From Nematostella vectensis (Eukaryota > Cnidaria > Anthozoa > Actiniaria > Edwardsiidae): a DNA stretch of 24,500 nucleotides. The notes beneath the pieces are model-generated. The model was given only the letters and a program-made list of their open reading frames with translations, ran no database searches and was not told where the DNA came from. Shown here piece after piece: positions 15,557-22,199 of the stretch (position 1 is its first letter; each line of letters begins with the position of its first letter). The position numbers were made by a program, and so were the translations under genes. Location of the stretch: NCBI RefSeq assembly GCF_932526225.1, contig NC_064044.1, positions 4,182,092 to 4,206,591 of the forward strand, written 5' to 3'.

Positions 15557-15991
15557 ATGTCTGACGAAAATCAAGAGGTTGAGCAAATCACAAAGGACCC
15601 TCCCCCCAGGAAGAAGAGTGCCGCTAAGGAGAAAGATCCTATAAAAGTCGCTTCTGGTAAGAGAGTTGCCGAATATAATAGGAGGTGTAGAGAAGCACTT
15701 GCTAGGGAGATGAAACGCGAGGCGGAGGCGAGTTCAGAAGACGCTGCACGAGCAGAGACACCCCACCAAGAGGGAGCTCGAGGGGATAGCCTCTCGGACG
15801 CTTGGATTCCAGAGCTATCGTTTACAACTGTACTGGCTCTAGTCGGAATAGGGCTCACCGCATTGGATATGTATATGCGTTTTTACAAAAAGACGCCTAA
15901 GATCAACGCCAACGAGACTGAAACTTTCGAGAGGCCTGCCGCCCGAGGGGCTAGCCTCCCGAACGCGACGCCAAAAATAGGAATGTTGTGA
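15557..15991 (+). CDS. Single-pass membrane protein of structural block (144 aa)
   Basis: A long basic and acidic N-terminal half (KKSAAKEKDPIKVASGKRV, then RRCREALAREMKREAE) precedes one hydrophobic segment at about 88-109 (FTTVLALVGIGLTALDMYM) and a short tail. Unknown function; a membrane-associated virion or assembly protein is inferred from its place in the block. Two stretches, EGARGDSLSD (~72-81) and ARGASLPN (~129-136), come from GC-rich palindrome copies. The stop codon TGA overlaps the next gene's promoter motif. Confidence 0.8.
   Translation: MSDENQEVEQITKDPPPRKKSAAKEKDPIKVASGKRVAEYNRRCREALAREMKREAEASSEDAARAETPHQEGARGDSLSDAWIPELSFTTVLALVGIGLTALDMYMRFYKKTPKINANETETFERPAARGASLPNATPKIGML
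15775..15800. repeat. Dispersed GC palindrome copy inside the 144-aa gene
   Basis: GAGCTCGAGGGGATAGCCTC; the arms CGAGGGG/CCTCTCG pair imperfectly around ATAG. Read in frame as A-R-G-D-S-L-S. Confidence 0.75.
15942..15962. repeat. Second dispersed GC palindrome copy inside the 144-aa gene
   Basis: CCCGAGGGGCTAGCCTCCCG with core GGCTAGCC, read as A-R-G-A-S-L-P in the same codon phase as the first copy. Confidence 0.7.
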
Positions 15992-16000
15992 TTTAAAGAT
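15988..16000 (+). promoter_or_regulatory. Element promoter motif upstream of 74-aa gene (GTGATTTAAAGAT)
   Basis: Overlaps the stop codon of the 144-aa gene and lies 26 nt before the ATG. The leader ends AATAAATAAAATC-ATG. Confidence 0.75.
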
Positions 16001-16026
16001 TATCTGAATCTGTAATAAATAAAATC

Positions 16027-16251
16027 ATGTCAACTGAAAACAAACTTGTGAAAACGATCACCGACTCAGCAGTCATCATCGGATTAGCCGCCGGTATGGG
16101 TTATGTTGCTAAAAAGGCTATGAAAGAGTCATTCATCAGCGACCCTTCGTCAAGTGTTACAAACTACGCTAAATGGGTTGCTGTCCTGTCCGGTAGTATG
16201 TATCTGAAAGATTATCTGGAAACACAAAAGATTTTGCCAAAACCGCTGTAG
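16027..16251 (+). CDS. Small membrane protein (74 aa)
   Basis: Two moderately hydrophobic segments, about 13-28 (SAVIIGLAAGMGYVAK) and 46-60 (AKWVAVLSGSMYLKD), separated by a polar loop. No known domain recognised. It has its own promoter motif and sits among other small membrane proteins of the block, so a virion membrane or assembly role is the most natural guess. Start supported by the motif spacing and AATAAA leader. Confidence 0.75.
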   Translation: MSTENKLVKTITDSAVIIGLAAGMGYVAKKAMKESFISDPSSSVTNYAKWVAVLSGSMYLKDYLETQKILPKPL

Positions 16252-16264
16252 GTGACTTAAAGAT
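16252..16264 (+). promoter_or_regulatory. Element promoter motif upstream of 138-aa gene (GTGACTTAAAGAT)
   Basis: Begins directly after the stop codon of the 74-aa gene, 19 nt before the ATG. Confidence 0.75.
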
Positions 16265-16283
16265 CTTATAGATTGATTAATAA

Positions 16284-16700
16284 ATGGCGAGTATAGCATT
16301 TATGATTGGTGGAGCTATTCTTAATGCGACGGCATTCGTTGGAGGGAGTTACCTAGCGAGATACTTATCTTCTGACGCTACTCATGTTGATAAAGAAAAA
16401 ATAAGACACGATAAAGCGCTTGAAAAGTATCAACAAGCAATGGGTGATTGGCAGAAAAAACGACAGGAATATCAGGATTGGTTGGGGGAAGAATATAATA
16501 ATAAACTTCGTGCAGACCAGAATGATAAGGAGACCGATCAGGCTTTCAAACTATACGCTCAAACACATCCAGATTTTGATTTGAAAGAGCCTGAGCTCTC
16601 AGATTACTACAGACCAAGTAGCAACCAAAAGATGGGAGAGATGGCATATGTTGGAGGTGGAATGTTAGCTCTTGGCTATGTAGCGAGTAGGTGGATATGA
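16284..16700 (+). CDS. Membrane protein with central coiled coil (138 aa)
   Basis: A hydrophobic N-terminal segment (~3-25, IAFMIGGAILNATAFVGG), a charged helical middle (~35-92, rich in K, E, Q and D, likely coiled coil) and a hydrophobic C-terminal segment (~119-136, EMAYVGGGMLALGYVAS). From memory, similar unannotated proteins occur beside Polinton genes in other invertebrates; this was not checked. The function is unknown; a hairpin-like membrane protein spanning between two membrane anchors is plausible. Confidence 0.8.
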   Translation: MASIAFMIGGAILNATAFVGGSYLARYLSSDATHVDKEKIRHDKALEKYQQAMGDWQKKRQEYQDWLGEEYNNKLRADQNDKETDQAFKLYAQTHPDFDLKEPELSDYYRPSSNQKMGEMAYVGGGMLALGYVASRWI

Positions 16701-16706
16701 GCCGGC

Positions 16707-16719
16707 ACGACTTAAAGAT
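16707..16719 (+). promoter_or_regulatory. Element promoter motif upstream of 340-aa gene (ACGACTTAAAGAT)
   Basis: Centre-type copy, 25 nt before the ATG. The leader ends AAAATAAGAA-ATG. Confidence 0.7.
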
Positions 16720-16744
16720 TTCTTATTTTCAAACAAAATAAGAA

Positions 16745-17767
16745 ATGGATATAGATTTTGATCCCACAACAGAAGAAGGTAGAGAAGATTTGAATACTAC
16801 CGTGGACGAAGAATATGATTCTCTTCTTCCAAACGATGATGAGGGAGTAGAACCATGGATTAAAAGGATCTCAACTAGATTCGGTAGAGCTACAAGCCAC
16901 GTGATAGGGAGGTTGCGTGATTTATGGAAAACACGAAACCCTGGGAAGGCTGTCCCCGAGTACATGGAGTTACAGAATATGGGGGGTTCTTCTTCAACGG
17001 ACGCACTTAGGGTAGACCTTTTGTTATCGAAATATCCAGATCTTGATGAAAATTTAGTTCAGATTTCAACGGATGAAAGAGGGAAACAATTCATTTCCTT
17101 CTATTCTGCGAGAAAAGGTGGTTGGACTAGACCAGAAAGGTTGTATAATGAGGATAGAACGGTGCGGAAGAGTGTTGACGACAAAATCAGATCCGGAAAG
17201 TACAAGCAAATTCAGATTCAACTCGATGAACTAGACGCTACAGGTAATACACTCAGAGAAGAAGAAGAGAGAAACACCGAGCAAATGAGAAAAAATAATG
17301 AGGAACGAAGTGAAACAACTAACCAAGAAAGACTAAGAGCTATAGATCGTAAAAATGAAGAGCTCAGCGAAAGAAATTCTGTCATAGATGAGACTTTGGA
17401 AGAGAATCAATTGGAGAGAGAAAATCTTGAAGAGAGAATGCCGTTGAAAGATCGTGTCAAAGCGATTTTTAAGAAATACGGATTTACAGTCGCTGCTGTC
17501 GTTACCGCTGTGGGTGTTGTTATCGGTGTTATCGTCTCTAACCTGAAGACGGGTTTGACAAGTGTTGTAAAAGGCGTTGGAGACGGTCTTAAAACAATAG
17601 GCAAGAAATTAGGAGAAATACTCCCAGGAATGGTTGGTGCGATAGCTAGTTTCATCTTTAGAACGGCAGGTGAAGTTGTTGGCTTTTTAGCTAAAAACGC
17701 ATGGCTTCTCATCGTCGCTGTCGTCCTGTATTTCGTAGAACGATTTAAAAGGAGACGGAAATCATAA
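16745..17767 (+). CDS. Coiled-coil membrane-active-type protein (340 aa)
   Basis: Acidic N-terminus, globular region to ~145, strongly charged coiled coil (~150-235), then a glycine-rich hydrophobic tail. The tail has a membrane segment at ~247-265 (FTVAAVVTAVGVVIGVIVS), an amphipathic glycine-periodic helix (~269-290, KTGLTSVVKGVGDGLKTIG), a hydrophobic stretch (~292-305) and a final membrane segment (~311-330) ending in a basic FKRRRKS tail. This pattern resembles membrane-perturbing minor virion proteins and could serve entry or membrane association; that is an inference. I recall near-identical tail patterns in unannotated invertebrate proteins. Confidence 0.8.
   Translation: MDIDFDPTTEEGREDLNTTVDEEYDSLLPNDDEGVEPWIKRISTRFGRATSHVIGRLRDLWKTRNPGKAVPEYMELQNMGGSSSTDALRVDLLLSKYPDLDENLVQISTDERGKQFISFYSARKGGWTRPERLYNEDRTVRKSVDDKIRSGKYKQIQIQLDELDATGNTLREEEERNTEQMRKNNEERSETTNQERLRAIDRKNEELSERNSVIDETLEENQLERENLEERMPLKDRVKAIFKKYGFTVAAVVTAVGVVIGVIVSNLKTGLTSVVKGVGDGLKTIGKKLGEILPGMVGAIASFIFRTAGEVVGFLAKNAWLLIVAVVLYFVERFKRRRKS
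17741..17753 (+). promoter_or_regulatory. Promoter motif variant upstream of 207-aa gene (CGATTTAAAAGGA)
   Basis: Lies inside the last codons of the 340-aa gene, 17 nt before the ATG. Confidence 0.5.
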
Positions 17768-17770
17768 CAA

Positions 17771-18394
17771 ATGGTATTACTCTACATTGAAGGGAACGTT
17801 GGTGACTTTACCGTCTATTTAGAACACCCTATTGAAAAGCCGCGGTTTATCGCGCTGCGAGGATGTGCGTTTCATAATCGTTGTAACAGTCTCTCAAGCG
17901 AGGGAACGGTCTCCAACGGTGAGAACATTATCCTTAGGATCCCCGCGGGGCAGTATACGATCGAGACGCTAAAACGTCAAATAGATGGGGGTATGCGTCT
18001 TGGTGAAAAGTCAGTCTCTATTAGAGACTCGTCACTCGAAGTTCATCGGAACGTCGTGTTGAATGAGCCGCTCGCCTGCCTGTTAGGACTCAAGACCAGG
18101 GAGCTGGAAGCAAACACTCGCCACGAGATAAAGATGATAGGTCACGAGGCTATTTTTATCCACTGCGATCTTGTGAACGCGTCCGACTCCCTCCAACAAG
18201 GGGCGCCCTCACAAATCCTAGCAAGTGTAGAACTTGATGAAGGAAAGATATACCTCAATCCAAGCGATCCGGTACGGATTAGTACCACATCAGTCGGTTA
18301 CGTGAGTAGTCTCCGTCTTAGTATAAAGGGCGGTGACGGAAACACAATAGAGCGCGGTCTCTACCCGATACGTCTAATCTTAGAAATTACTTAA
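17771..18394 (+). CDS. Candidate penton / minor capsid protein (207 aa)
   Basis: Small beta-rich protein with no membrane segment. It carries ILRIPAGQYTIETLKRQID (~54-73), a pattern I associate with penton-like proteins of Polintons and related viruses (hydrophobic-I-P-x-G-x-Y-T-x-x-x-L), then LACLLGLK (~102-109), IFIHCDLV (~128-135) and repeated beta strands to the C-terminus. Size and position in the capsid block fit a single jelly-roll penton protein. No structure prediction was possible here, so the call is tentative. The gene starts only 3 nt after the 340-aa stop codon. Confidence 0.55.
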   Translation: MVLLYIEGNVGDFTVYLEHPIEKPRFIALRGCAFHNRCNSLSSEGTVSNGENIILRIPAGQYTIETLKRQIDGGMRLGEKSVSIRDSSLEVHRNVVLNEPLACLLGLKTRELEANTRHEIKMIGHEAIFIHCDLVNASDSLQQGAPSQILASVELDEGKIYLNPSDPVRISTTSVGYVSSLRLSIKGGDGNTIERGLYPIRLILEIT

Positions 18395-18398
18395 AGAA
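18386..18398 (+). promoter_or_regulatory. Element promoter motif upstream of 201-aa gene (ATTACTTAAAGAA)
   Basis: Overlaps the stop of the 207-aa gene and lies 23 nt before the ATG. The leader contains CATAATAAAGCT. Confidence 0.65.
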
Positions 18399-18421
18399 TA
18401 AACTCTCCCCATAATAAAGCT

Positions 18422-19027
18422 ATGGAAGAGTACAACTCGATCTACCCGAACGTACCCCGAGGGGTCAGCCCCTCGGGTGATAACTTCAGACTCCAAAAGA
18501 CCCACGATGTTTTGGGAAGTTTGGAGCAAGAAGTTAAACATTACGAGAACGTGAGGAAAAAGTATAAACGAGGGCAGAGCGTGTTTTCAAAGTTAAGTGT
18601 GGTCTTAGGACTCTTATCCGTCATTCTTGGGTCTAGTGGTTTGGGGACTTCTCTGTCAGGTTTGGGCATCATCGTTGGAGTTCCGTTGGGTGCTTTGGCT
18701 GGTGTTTTCGGTCTCACCTCTGTAGGCTGTGCGGCGGTTTCTAAACGGCTGTCGCAAAAAGTCTCCAAGCACGACCAAACAGCGGCGATGGCAAAGGCAA
18801 AAGTAAATAGCATACGCGACCTGGTCTCTAAAGCTTTAAAAGACAACAAAATATCAGACGAAGAGTTCTCTTTAATCTTGAACGAGTTGGACAAGTTTGA
18901 GGCTCTAAAGCTCCAGATCCGTCAAAAGTCGGTAAGAGAGGACGAAAAAAACGTAAACATTACCAAGCTGAGGGAAACAGTAAGAGAAGAGATTTTGAAA
19001 GACCTGGCGAGTCGACCCGCTCGGTGA
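18422..19027 (+). CDS. Membrane protein with hydrophobic core and helical tails (201 aa)
   Basis: Polar N-terminus with a basic helix (~30-52), a long glycine- and leucine-rich hydrophobic core (~57-108, likely two membrane passes) and a charged helical C-terminal half with KALKDNKISDEEFSLILNEL (~137-156). That last stretch resembles short DEEF-type helical motifs but is too short to name a domain. The function is unknown. A near-perfect GC-rich palindrome lies in frame at residues ~12-19 (P-R-G-V-S-P-S-G). I recall similar unannotated proteins in invertebrate genomes. Confidence 0.8.
   Translation: MEEYNSIYPNVPRGVSPSGDNFRLQKTHDVLGSLEQEVKHYENVRKKYKRGQSVFSKLSVVLGLLSVILGSSGLGTSLSGLGIIVGVPLGALAGVFGLTSVGCAAVSKRLSQKVSKHDQTAAMAKAKVNSIRDLVSKALKDNKISDEEFSLILNELDKFEALKLQIRQKSVREDEKNVNITKLRETVREEILKDLASRPAR
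18456..18477. repeat. Dispersed GC palindrome copy inside the 201-aa gene (perfect 9-bp arms)
   Basis: CCCGAGGGG (18456-18464), loop TCAG, CCCCTCGGG (18469-18477). It is the best-preserved hairpin of the family and lies within coding sequence near the 5' end of the gene. Confidence 0.8.
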
Positions 19028-19085
19028 AATTTCTGTACGAGAGAACTCCCGTCGGATGGATCTATGAATTGAGATGCGTAAAGGA

Positions 19086-19098
19086 CTGATTTAAAAAC
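19086..19098 (+). promoter_or_regulatory. Element promoter motif upstream of 508-aa gene (CTGATTTAAAAAC)
   Basis: AAAAACATCTT form shared with the 175-aa gene. It lies 7 nt before the first ATG (19106) and 19 nt before the second (19118); the second fits the spacing of the other genes. Confidence 0.7.
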
Positions 19099-19105
19099 AT
19101 CTTAT

Positions 19106-20632
19106 ATGTCATATAAGATGAAATTTACAGAATTTGTGAAAAGGTACCCCTACTACTCACGCTTAAGGTTCTCTGCCGACGAGCACGGCAATGCGCAATT
19201 CGTTTTCAATGGGGACGAATACGATCCATTCGACAAGAATGGGAATCTAGTCAAAACGTTATATCACTTCCCTGGTAATAGCTGGAAACCCGAGAATATC
19301 CAGGATTTTCTAGTCGCCGACGACACACAAGCATACAAGGAAACGATCCAGCAACTGTTTGGGTTCCCAAAACAATACAGACTAGACGCGCGTGCAGAGT
19401 ACAAGATATTGCCGTTGGACGAAAACCCTACGAGAAATAATTACGTCTCTTTTGATGTTTTTATAACACCAAAGGTGAAGACACACTTTGTTTTTAGGGA
19501 CATATTCACCGACAGCTTGCTAGTATTCAGAACAGCAAAGGAGGCTAGTAGGTGGCTCGACGCCCCGAACCTCAGTTATTGGAGTCAAGCCTTAAATTTT
19601 GCTATGTTTTGCGCGACTGCTGGATGTGGTGTGACGCGTGACATGATTGACGGCTCTCAAGTGGGGTCATTCTACAGATTTCACATCATTTTCACTATCA
19701 GACGAATATTAAACGAGCTACAATGCCCTCTTCCAAAAGATAGGCTCTTTAGTTGGAATAAAAACTTCTACAGCGAAGCGGCTTACCAAAAACTAAGAAC
19801 AGAATTCCGAACTGGTGACGATTTCCGGTTCCTCGGACCGATAAATCATGGGTTAGGGAACGTTTATAATTATGATTATCACGGCTTGTCATCTTCTAAC
19901 GACAAGTATAAGCCTTATGACACCATTGATCAATTACACGACGAATGGGACGCTGCCAAAAGCGACCACGAACACATGAATCACTTTGAGATCGAATACC
20001 TGAAAGATCTTAGAACTGGGTTTCAGTATGAGTGGTTCTTTCCGGAAAAATCAATGGGGTTAACCAAAGCTGGGTTGTCTAGGATAAACCAGAGCATCGA
20101 AGCCTTTGTTTACTGTATTCTAGGCGCGCAAGTTCAGACCCGGTCGTCAATCGTTGGTGATAGCGGTTCAGCTCAGGAAACGAAACAGGTCTTTTCGAAA
20201 CTCTTTGAAAGCGCGGTGGTGGAAAACAGTATATCGAAAAGTATACAACGGTATCAGTTTGCTTTACAACAGGCGAGACAAAAACTAGACCTGGCTTTCG
20301 CCCTCGGCTGTTGGTTAAGTCCATCGTATCTTGTGATAAATAACAACACTTCGATCGCTGGCTATAATAACAAGTTACAAAAAGCCACCACAGATATGAA
20401 ACTGGGGTTGAATCCGATAAATAACGAGATAAAAACGATCCCAAAACATAATATGGGTCATTCAAAGATTGTGTTACCTCATACCGAGTCAGTCACGGCT
20501 CACAAACCGGAACCGGAGGCGAAAACTAACCCAAAGCCGGACGTGATTAAACCCACGAACACACAGCACGAAACTAACCTTGCCACGATCACAGCCTTTA
20601 CGGCTGGTTTAGCTTGGTATCTATTCCGGTAA
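19106..20632 (+). CDS. Large structural-block protein of unknown function (508 aa)
   Basis: Last and second-largest gene of the + strand block. Soluble, aromatic-rich N-terminal two thirds with KFTEFVKRYPYYSRLRF near the start, a region with FYRFHIIFTIRRILNELQCPLP (~190-212), FLGPINHGLGNVYNY (~246-260) and AFVYCILGAQVQTRSSIVG (~333-351), a glutamine-rich helix (~377-395), a proline/lysine-rich linker (~465-490) and a short hydrophobic C-terminus (LATITAFTAGLAWYLFR). No named family is recognised, though I recall similar unannotated invertebrate proteins beside Polinton genes. A tail-anchored virion or assembly protein is a reasonable guess. The downstream Met5 (19118) may be the true start. 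Confidence 0.82.
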   Translation: MSYKMKFTEFVKRYPYYSRLRFSADEHGNAQFVFNGDEYDPFDKNGNLVKTLYHFPGNSWKPENIQDFLVADDTQAYKETIQQLFGFPKQYRLDARAEYKILPLDENPTRNNYVSFDVFITPKVKTHFVFRDIFTDSLLVFRTAKEASRWLDAPNLSYWSQALNFAMFCATAGCGVTRDMIDGSQVGSFYRFHIIFTIRRILNELQCPLPKDRLFSWNKNFYSEAAYQKLRTEFRTGDDFRFLGPINHGLGNVYNYDYHGLSSSNDKYKPYDTIDQLHDEWDAAKSDHEHMNHFEIEYLKDLRTGFQYEWFFPEKSMGLTKAGLSRINQSIEAFVYCILGAQVQTRSSIVGDSGSAQETKQVFSKLFESAVVENSISKSIQRYQFALQQARQKLDLAFALGCWLSPSYLVINNNTSIAGYNNKLQKATTDMKLGLNPINNEIKTIPKHNMGHSKIVLPHTESVTAHKPEPEAKTNPKPDVIKPTNTQHETNLATITAFTAGLAWYLFR

Positions 20633-20844
20633 CATGCGGGGTGCATGTGGACGGATGTGACGTACCGCAAGAAGACAATACCTGTTCACGTGCCAAACAA
20701 TAGACTGCATACCAGACCACCCTGGCGACCGCGAACTCCCAATGTAAATACAAAACCTATTTTCAGAATCGCTAGTTGTTAGGGCGATTAGGAATGTATG
20801 TGTTTTGTAACGTGAGACGCGTTACAAAACTGAGTGGGTCAATG
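20633..20844. other. Convergent intergenic gap between structural and regulatory blocks
   Basis: About 210 bp between the ends of the 508-aa gene (+) and the zinc-repeat gene (-). No gene is seen. It contains one strong hairpin (20802-20830). Confidence 0.75.
20802..20830. terminator. Hairpin between convergent genes, possible two-way 3'-end signal
   Basis: Perfect 11-bp arms GTTTTGTAACG and CGTTACAAAAC around a 7-nt loop, placed about 15 bp from the zinc-repeat stop codon and at the only place in the element where the two large blocks meet. Role in ending transcripts is inferred. Confidence 0.6.
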
Positions 20845-21192
20845 CTAATTTCCGTTACACGTTCTGCAATGGTGCTTTTGTCTATCGTGTTCGCATATTT
20901 GAGACCCTCCGCATAACTTACAAAAGGGTCTCTGTTTGCCGTGTCCACACATCCCTTTCCCCTTGCAGTCTTTACAGACATATCTTGCTCGTCTGTGCTC
21001 ACAAATGCTACCGCCGTTACATTCTCTGCACCGCGTTTTTCTCCGGTTGTGAGGGCAGATTTGCGATCCGTGACAATCTTTGCAATAATATTTCACTCTA
21101 CCATGAAGACACTTATAATCCGTTGTTCGCTTTACGGGGGATACTTTCGGGTCTTTCACCGTTTGGTTCTCCATTTCTATCAAACCGGTCAT
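20845..21192 (-). CDS. Zinc-binding CxHx6CxxC repeat protein (115 aa)
   Basis: Five tandem 18-residue repeats from about residue 29: CLHGRVKYYCKDCHGSQI, CPHNRRKTRCRECNGGSI, CEHRRARYVCKDCKGKGM, CGHGKQRPFCKLCGGSQI and CEHDRQKHHCRTCNGN. Each has C-x-H-x6-C-x2-C, so each can bind one zinc ion; the repeats are basic and may bind nucleic acid. Similar repeats are known in large DNA viruses and some protists. The first 28 residues copy the head of the element's DNA polymerase (MTGLIEMEN-x-x-VKD). Met7 (codon at 21172-21174) is an alternative start that fits motif spacing. The motif abuts the first ATG. Confidence 0.85.
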   Translation of the reverse strand: MTGLIEMENQTVKDPKVSPVKRTTDYKCLHGRVKYYCKDCHGSQICPHNRRKTRCRECNGGSICEHRRARYVCKDCKGKGMCGHGKQRPFCKLCGGSQICEHDRQKHHCRTCNGN

Positions 21193-21205
21193 GTCCTTAA
21201 ATCAC
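21193..21205 (-). promoter_or_regulatory. Element promoter motif of zinc-repeat gene (GTGATTTAAGGAC)
   Basis: Arm-type copy with one G for A, preceded by GAAAA as in the polymerase. It abuts the first ATG and lies 18 nt before the second. Confidence 0.65.
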
Positions 21206-21253
21206 TTTTCAGTTTTTCACGCCTCGATACTCACCCTCCTAGCCGGCCGACGT

Positions 21254-22078
21254 CTACCTGGCGAAACACTCTTCCAACATTCCCTTCTCTTGCTCATCCA
21301 TGCACCAATCCCAAAACCTGTCTGGGTGCCAAGCTACTGGCATTAGTTCGTCCTCCAGCTTTCTACGGAATCTCACCTTGTGTAGCTTCTCCGGGAGCTC
21401 CTCATGCACGAGACTCCACCCCCAAGCTGCACGTATCACCGCGAGAATCTCGTGTAGACCTAAGAATCGCGCGTAGTTCATATGTACAATGAGATCGGTC
21501 GCGCCCCACTCCAAGCACATCCTGACGACCTCGAGGTTGCCAGATTCGGTGGCTGGTGTTATAGCATAGTCCGGGTCAAACTCGCTGAAGTTTTCTCTCA
21601 GCAACTTTAGAACCTCAACGTGACCATTGTACGCCGCCTCAGCGGTGGCCCAACCGACATCGACATCGGCACCTAGATCTATCAACAACTCAACAACCCC
21701 CACCTGACCTTCCGCCGCCGCAGCACCCATGGCCTCGGTCATGGCCTCTCCTCCGTCGGCACAATACTCGCCCATCACCTTCAAAACCTCTACGTGCCCG
21801 CCTTTCGCGGCCATGGACGCTGGATACATGAAGTCACAGGCGCCCGACTCACAACACATCTTAACGATCTCGGCGTGGCCGTTCATTGCGGCCCTGACCA
21901 TCGGCTTTTCGAAATCCGTCGCACCCCAACTCTTACACAACCTCACGGTCTCGACGCACCCCTCCCACGCCGCGCGCTCCATAACGGCGTCAAAGTCTGC
22001 GGCTCCCCACCTCGCTAAGGTGGCGGCTTGATCCTCCACGGTGAGATTTGTAAGACTTCCAGCACTTTGCATATCCAT
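21254..22078 (-). CDS. Ankyrin-repeat protein with C-terminal viral-type motif (274 aa)
   Basis: About five ankyrin-like repeats from ~25 to ~215, recognised by recurring A-x-x-GH-x-E-(I/V)-(V/L)-K and WGATD elements (NGHAEIVKMC, GGHVEVLKVM, EGQVGVVELL, NGHVEVLKLL, SGNLEVVRMC). The C-terminal ~45 residues (LPEKLHKVRFRRKLEDELM, then AWHPDRFWDWC) lie outside the repeats and resemble, from memory, tails of ankyrin proteins in large DNA viruses. In poxviruses such tails can recruit ubiquitin ligases; that role here is only a guess. Expected to bind a host or element protein. Arm-type promoter motif 17 nt before the ATG. The 5' gap to TFIIB holds a hairpin. Confidence 0.88.
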   Translation of the reverse strand: MDMQSAGSLTNLTVEDQAATLARWGAADFDAVMERAAWEGCVETVRLCKSWGATDFEKPMVRAAMNGHAEIVKMCCESGACDFMYPASMAAKGGHVEVLKVMGEYCADGGEAMTEAMGAAAAEGQVGVVELLIDLGADVDVGWATAEAAYNGHVEVLKLLRENFSEFDPDYAITPATESGNLEVVRMCLEWGATDLIVHMNYARFLGLHEILAVIRAAWGWSLVHEELPEKLHKVRFRRKLEDELMPVAWHPDRFWDWCMDEQEKGMLEECFAR

Positions 22079-22095
22079 TTTGTTATTACATCCAC

Positions 22096-22108
22096 GTCTT
22101 TAAACCAC
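22096..22108 (-). promoter_or_regulatory. Element promoter motif of ankyrin gene (GTGGTTTAAAGAC)
   Basis: Identical 13-mer to the polymerase copy, preceded by GAAAAAA; 17 nt before the ATG. Confidence 0.75.
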
Positions 22109-22172
22109 TTTTTTCGAATTTTTTTAGACGTGTTAATTCACATCTACTCCGAACTGACAGTTTTCTGGAAAT

Positions 22173-22194
22173 CCTGATTTCTCTGGAAATCAGG
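22173..22194. terminator. Hairpin downstream of the TFIIB-like gene
   Basis: Perfect 9-bp arms CCTGATTTC and GAAATCAGG around a 4-nt loop, 6 bp past the TFIIB stop codon. TCTGGAAATC is also directly repeated here. A 3'-end role is inferred. Confidence 0.5.
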
Positions 22195-22199
22195 AAACA

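Noticed and set aside
18839-18890. DNKISDEEF in the 201-aa protein as an EF-hand or SHOCT domain
   Set aside because: Only a few residues fit; calcium-loop positions are incomplete.
20079-20465. 128-codon frame antisense to the 508-aa gene
   Set aside because: Shadow frame with no recognisable domain or upstream motif.
20941-21492. 183-codon + strand frame across zinc-repeat and ankyrin genes
   Set aside because: Antisense to two genes with clear repeat domains.
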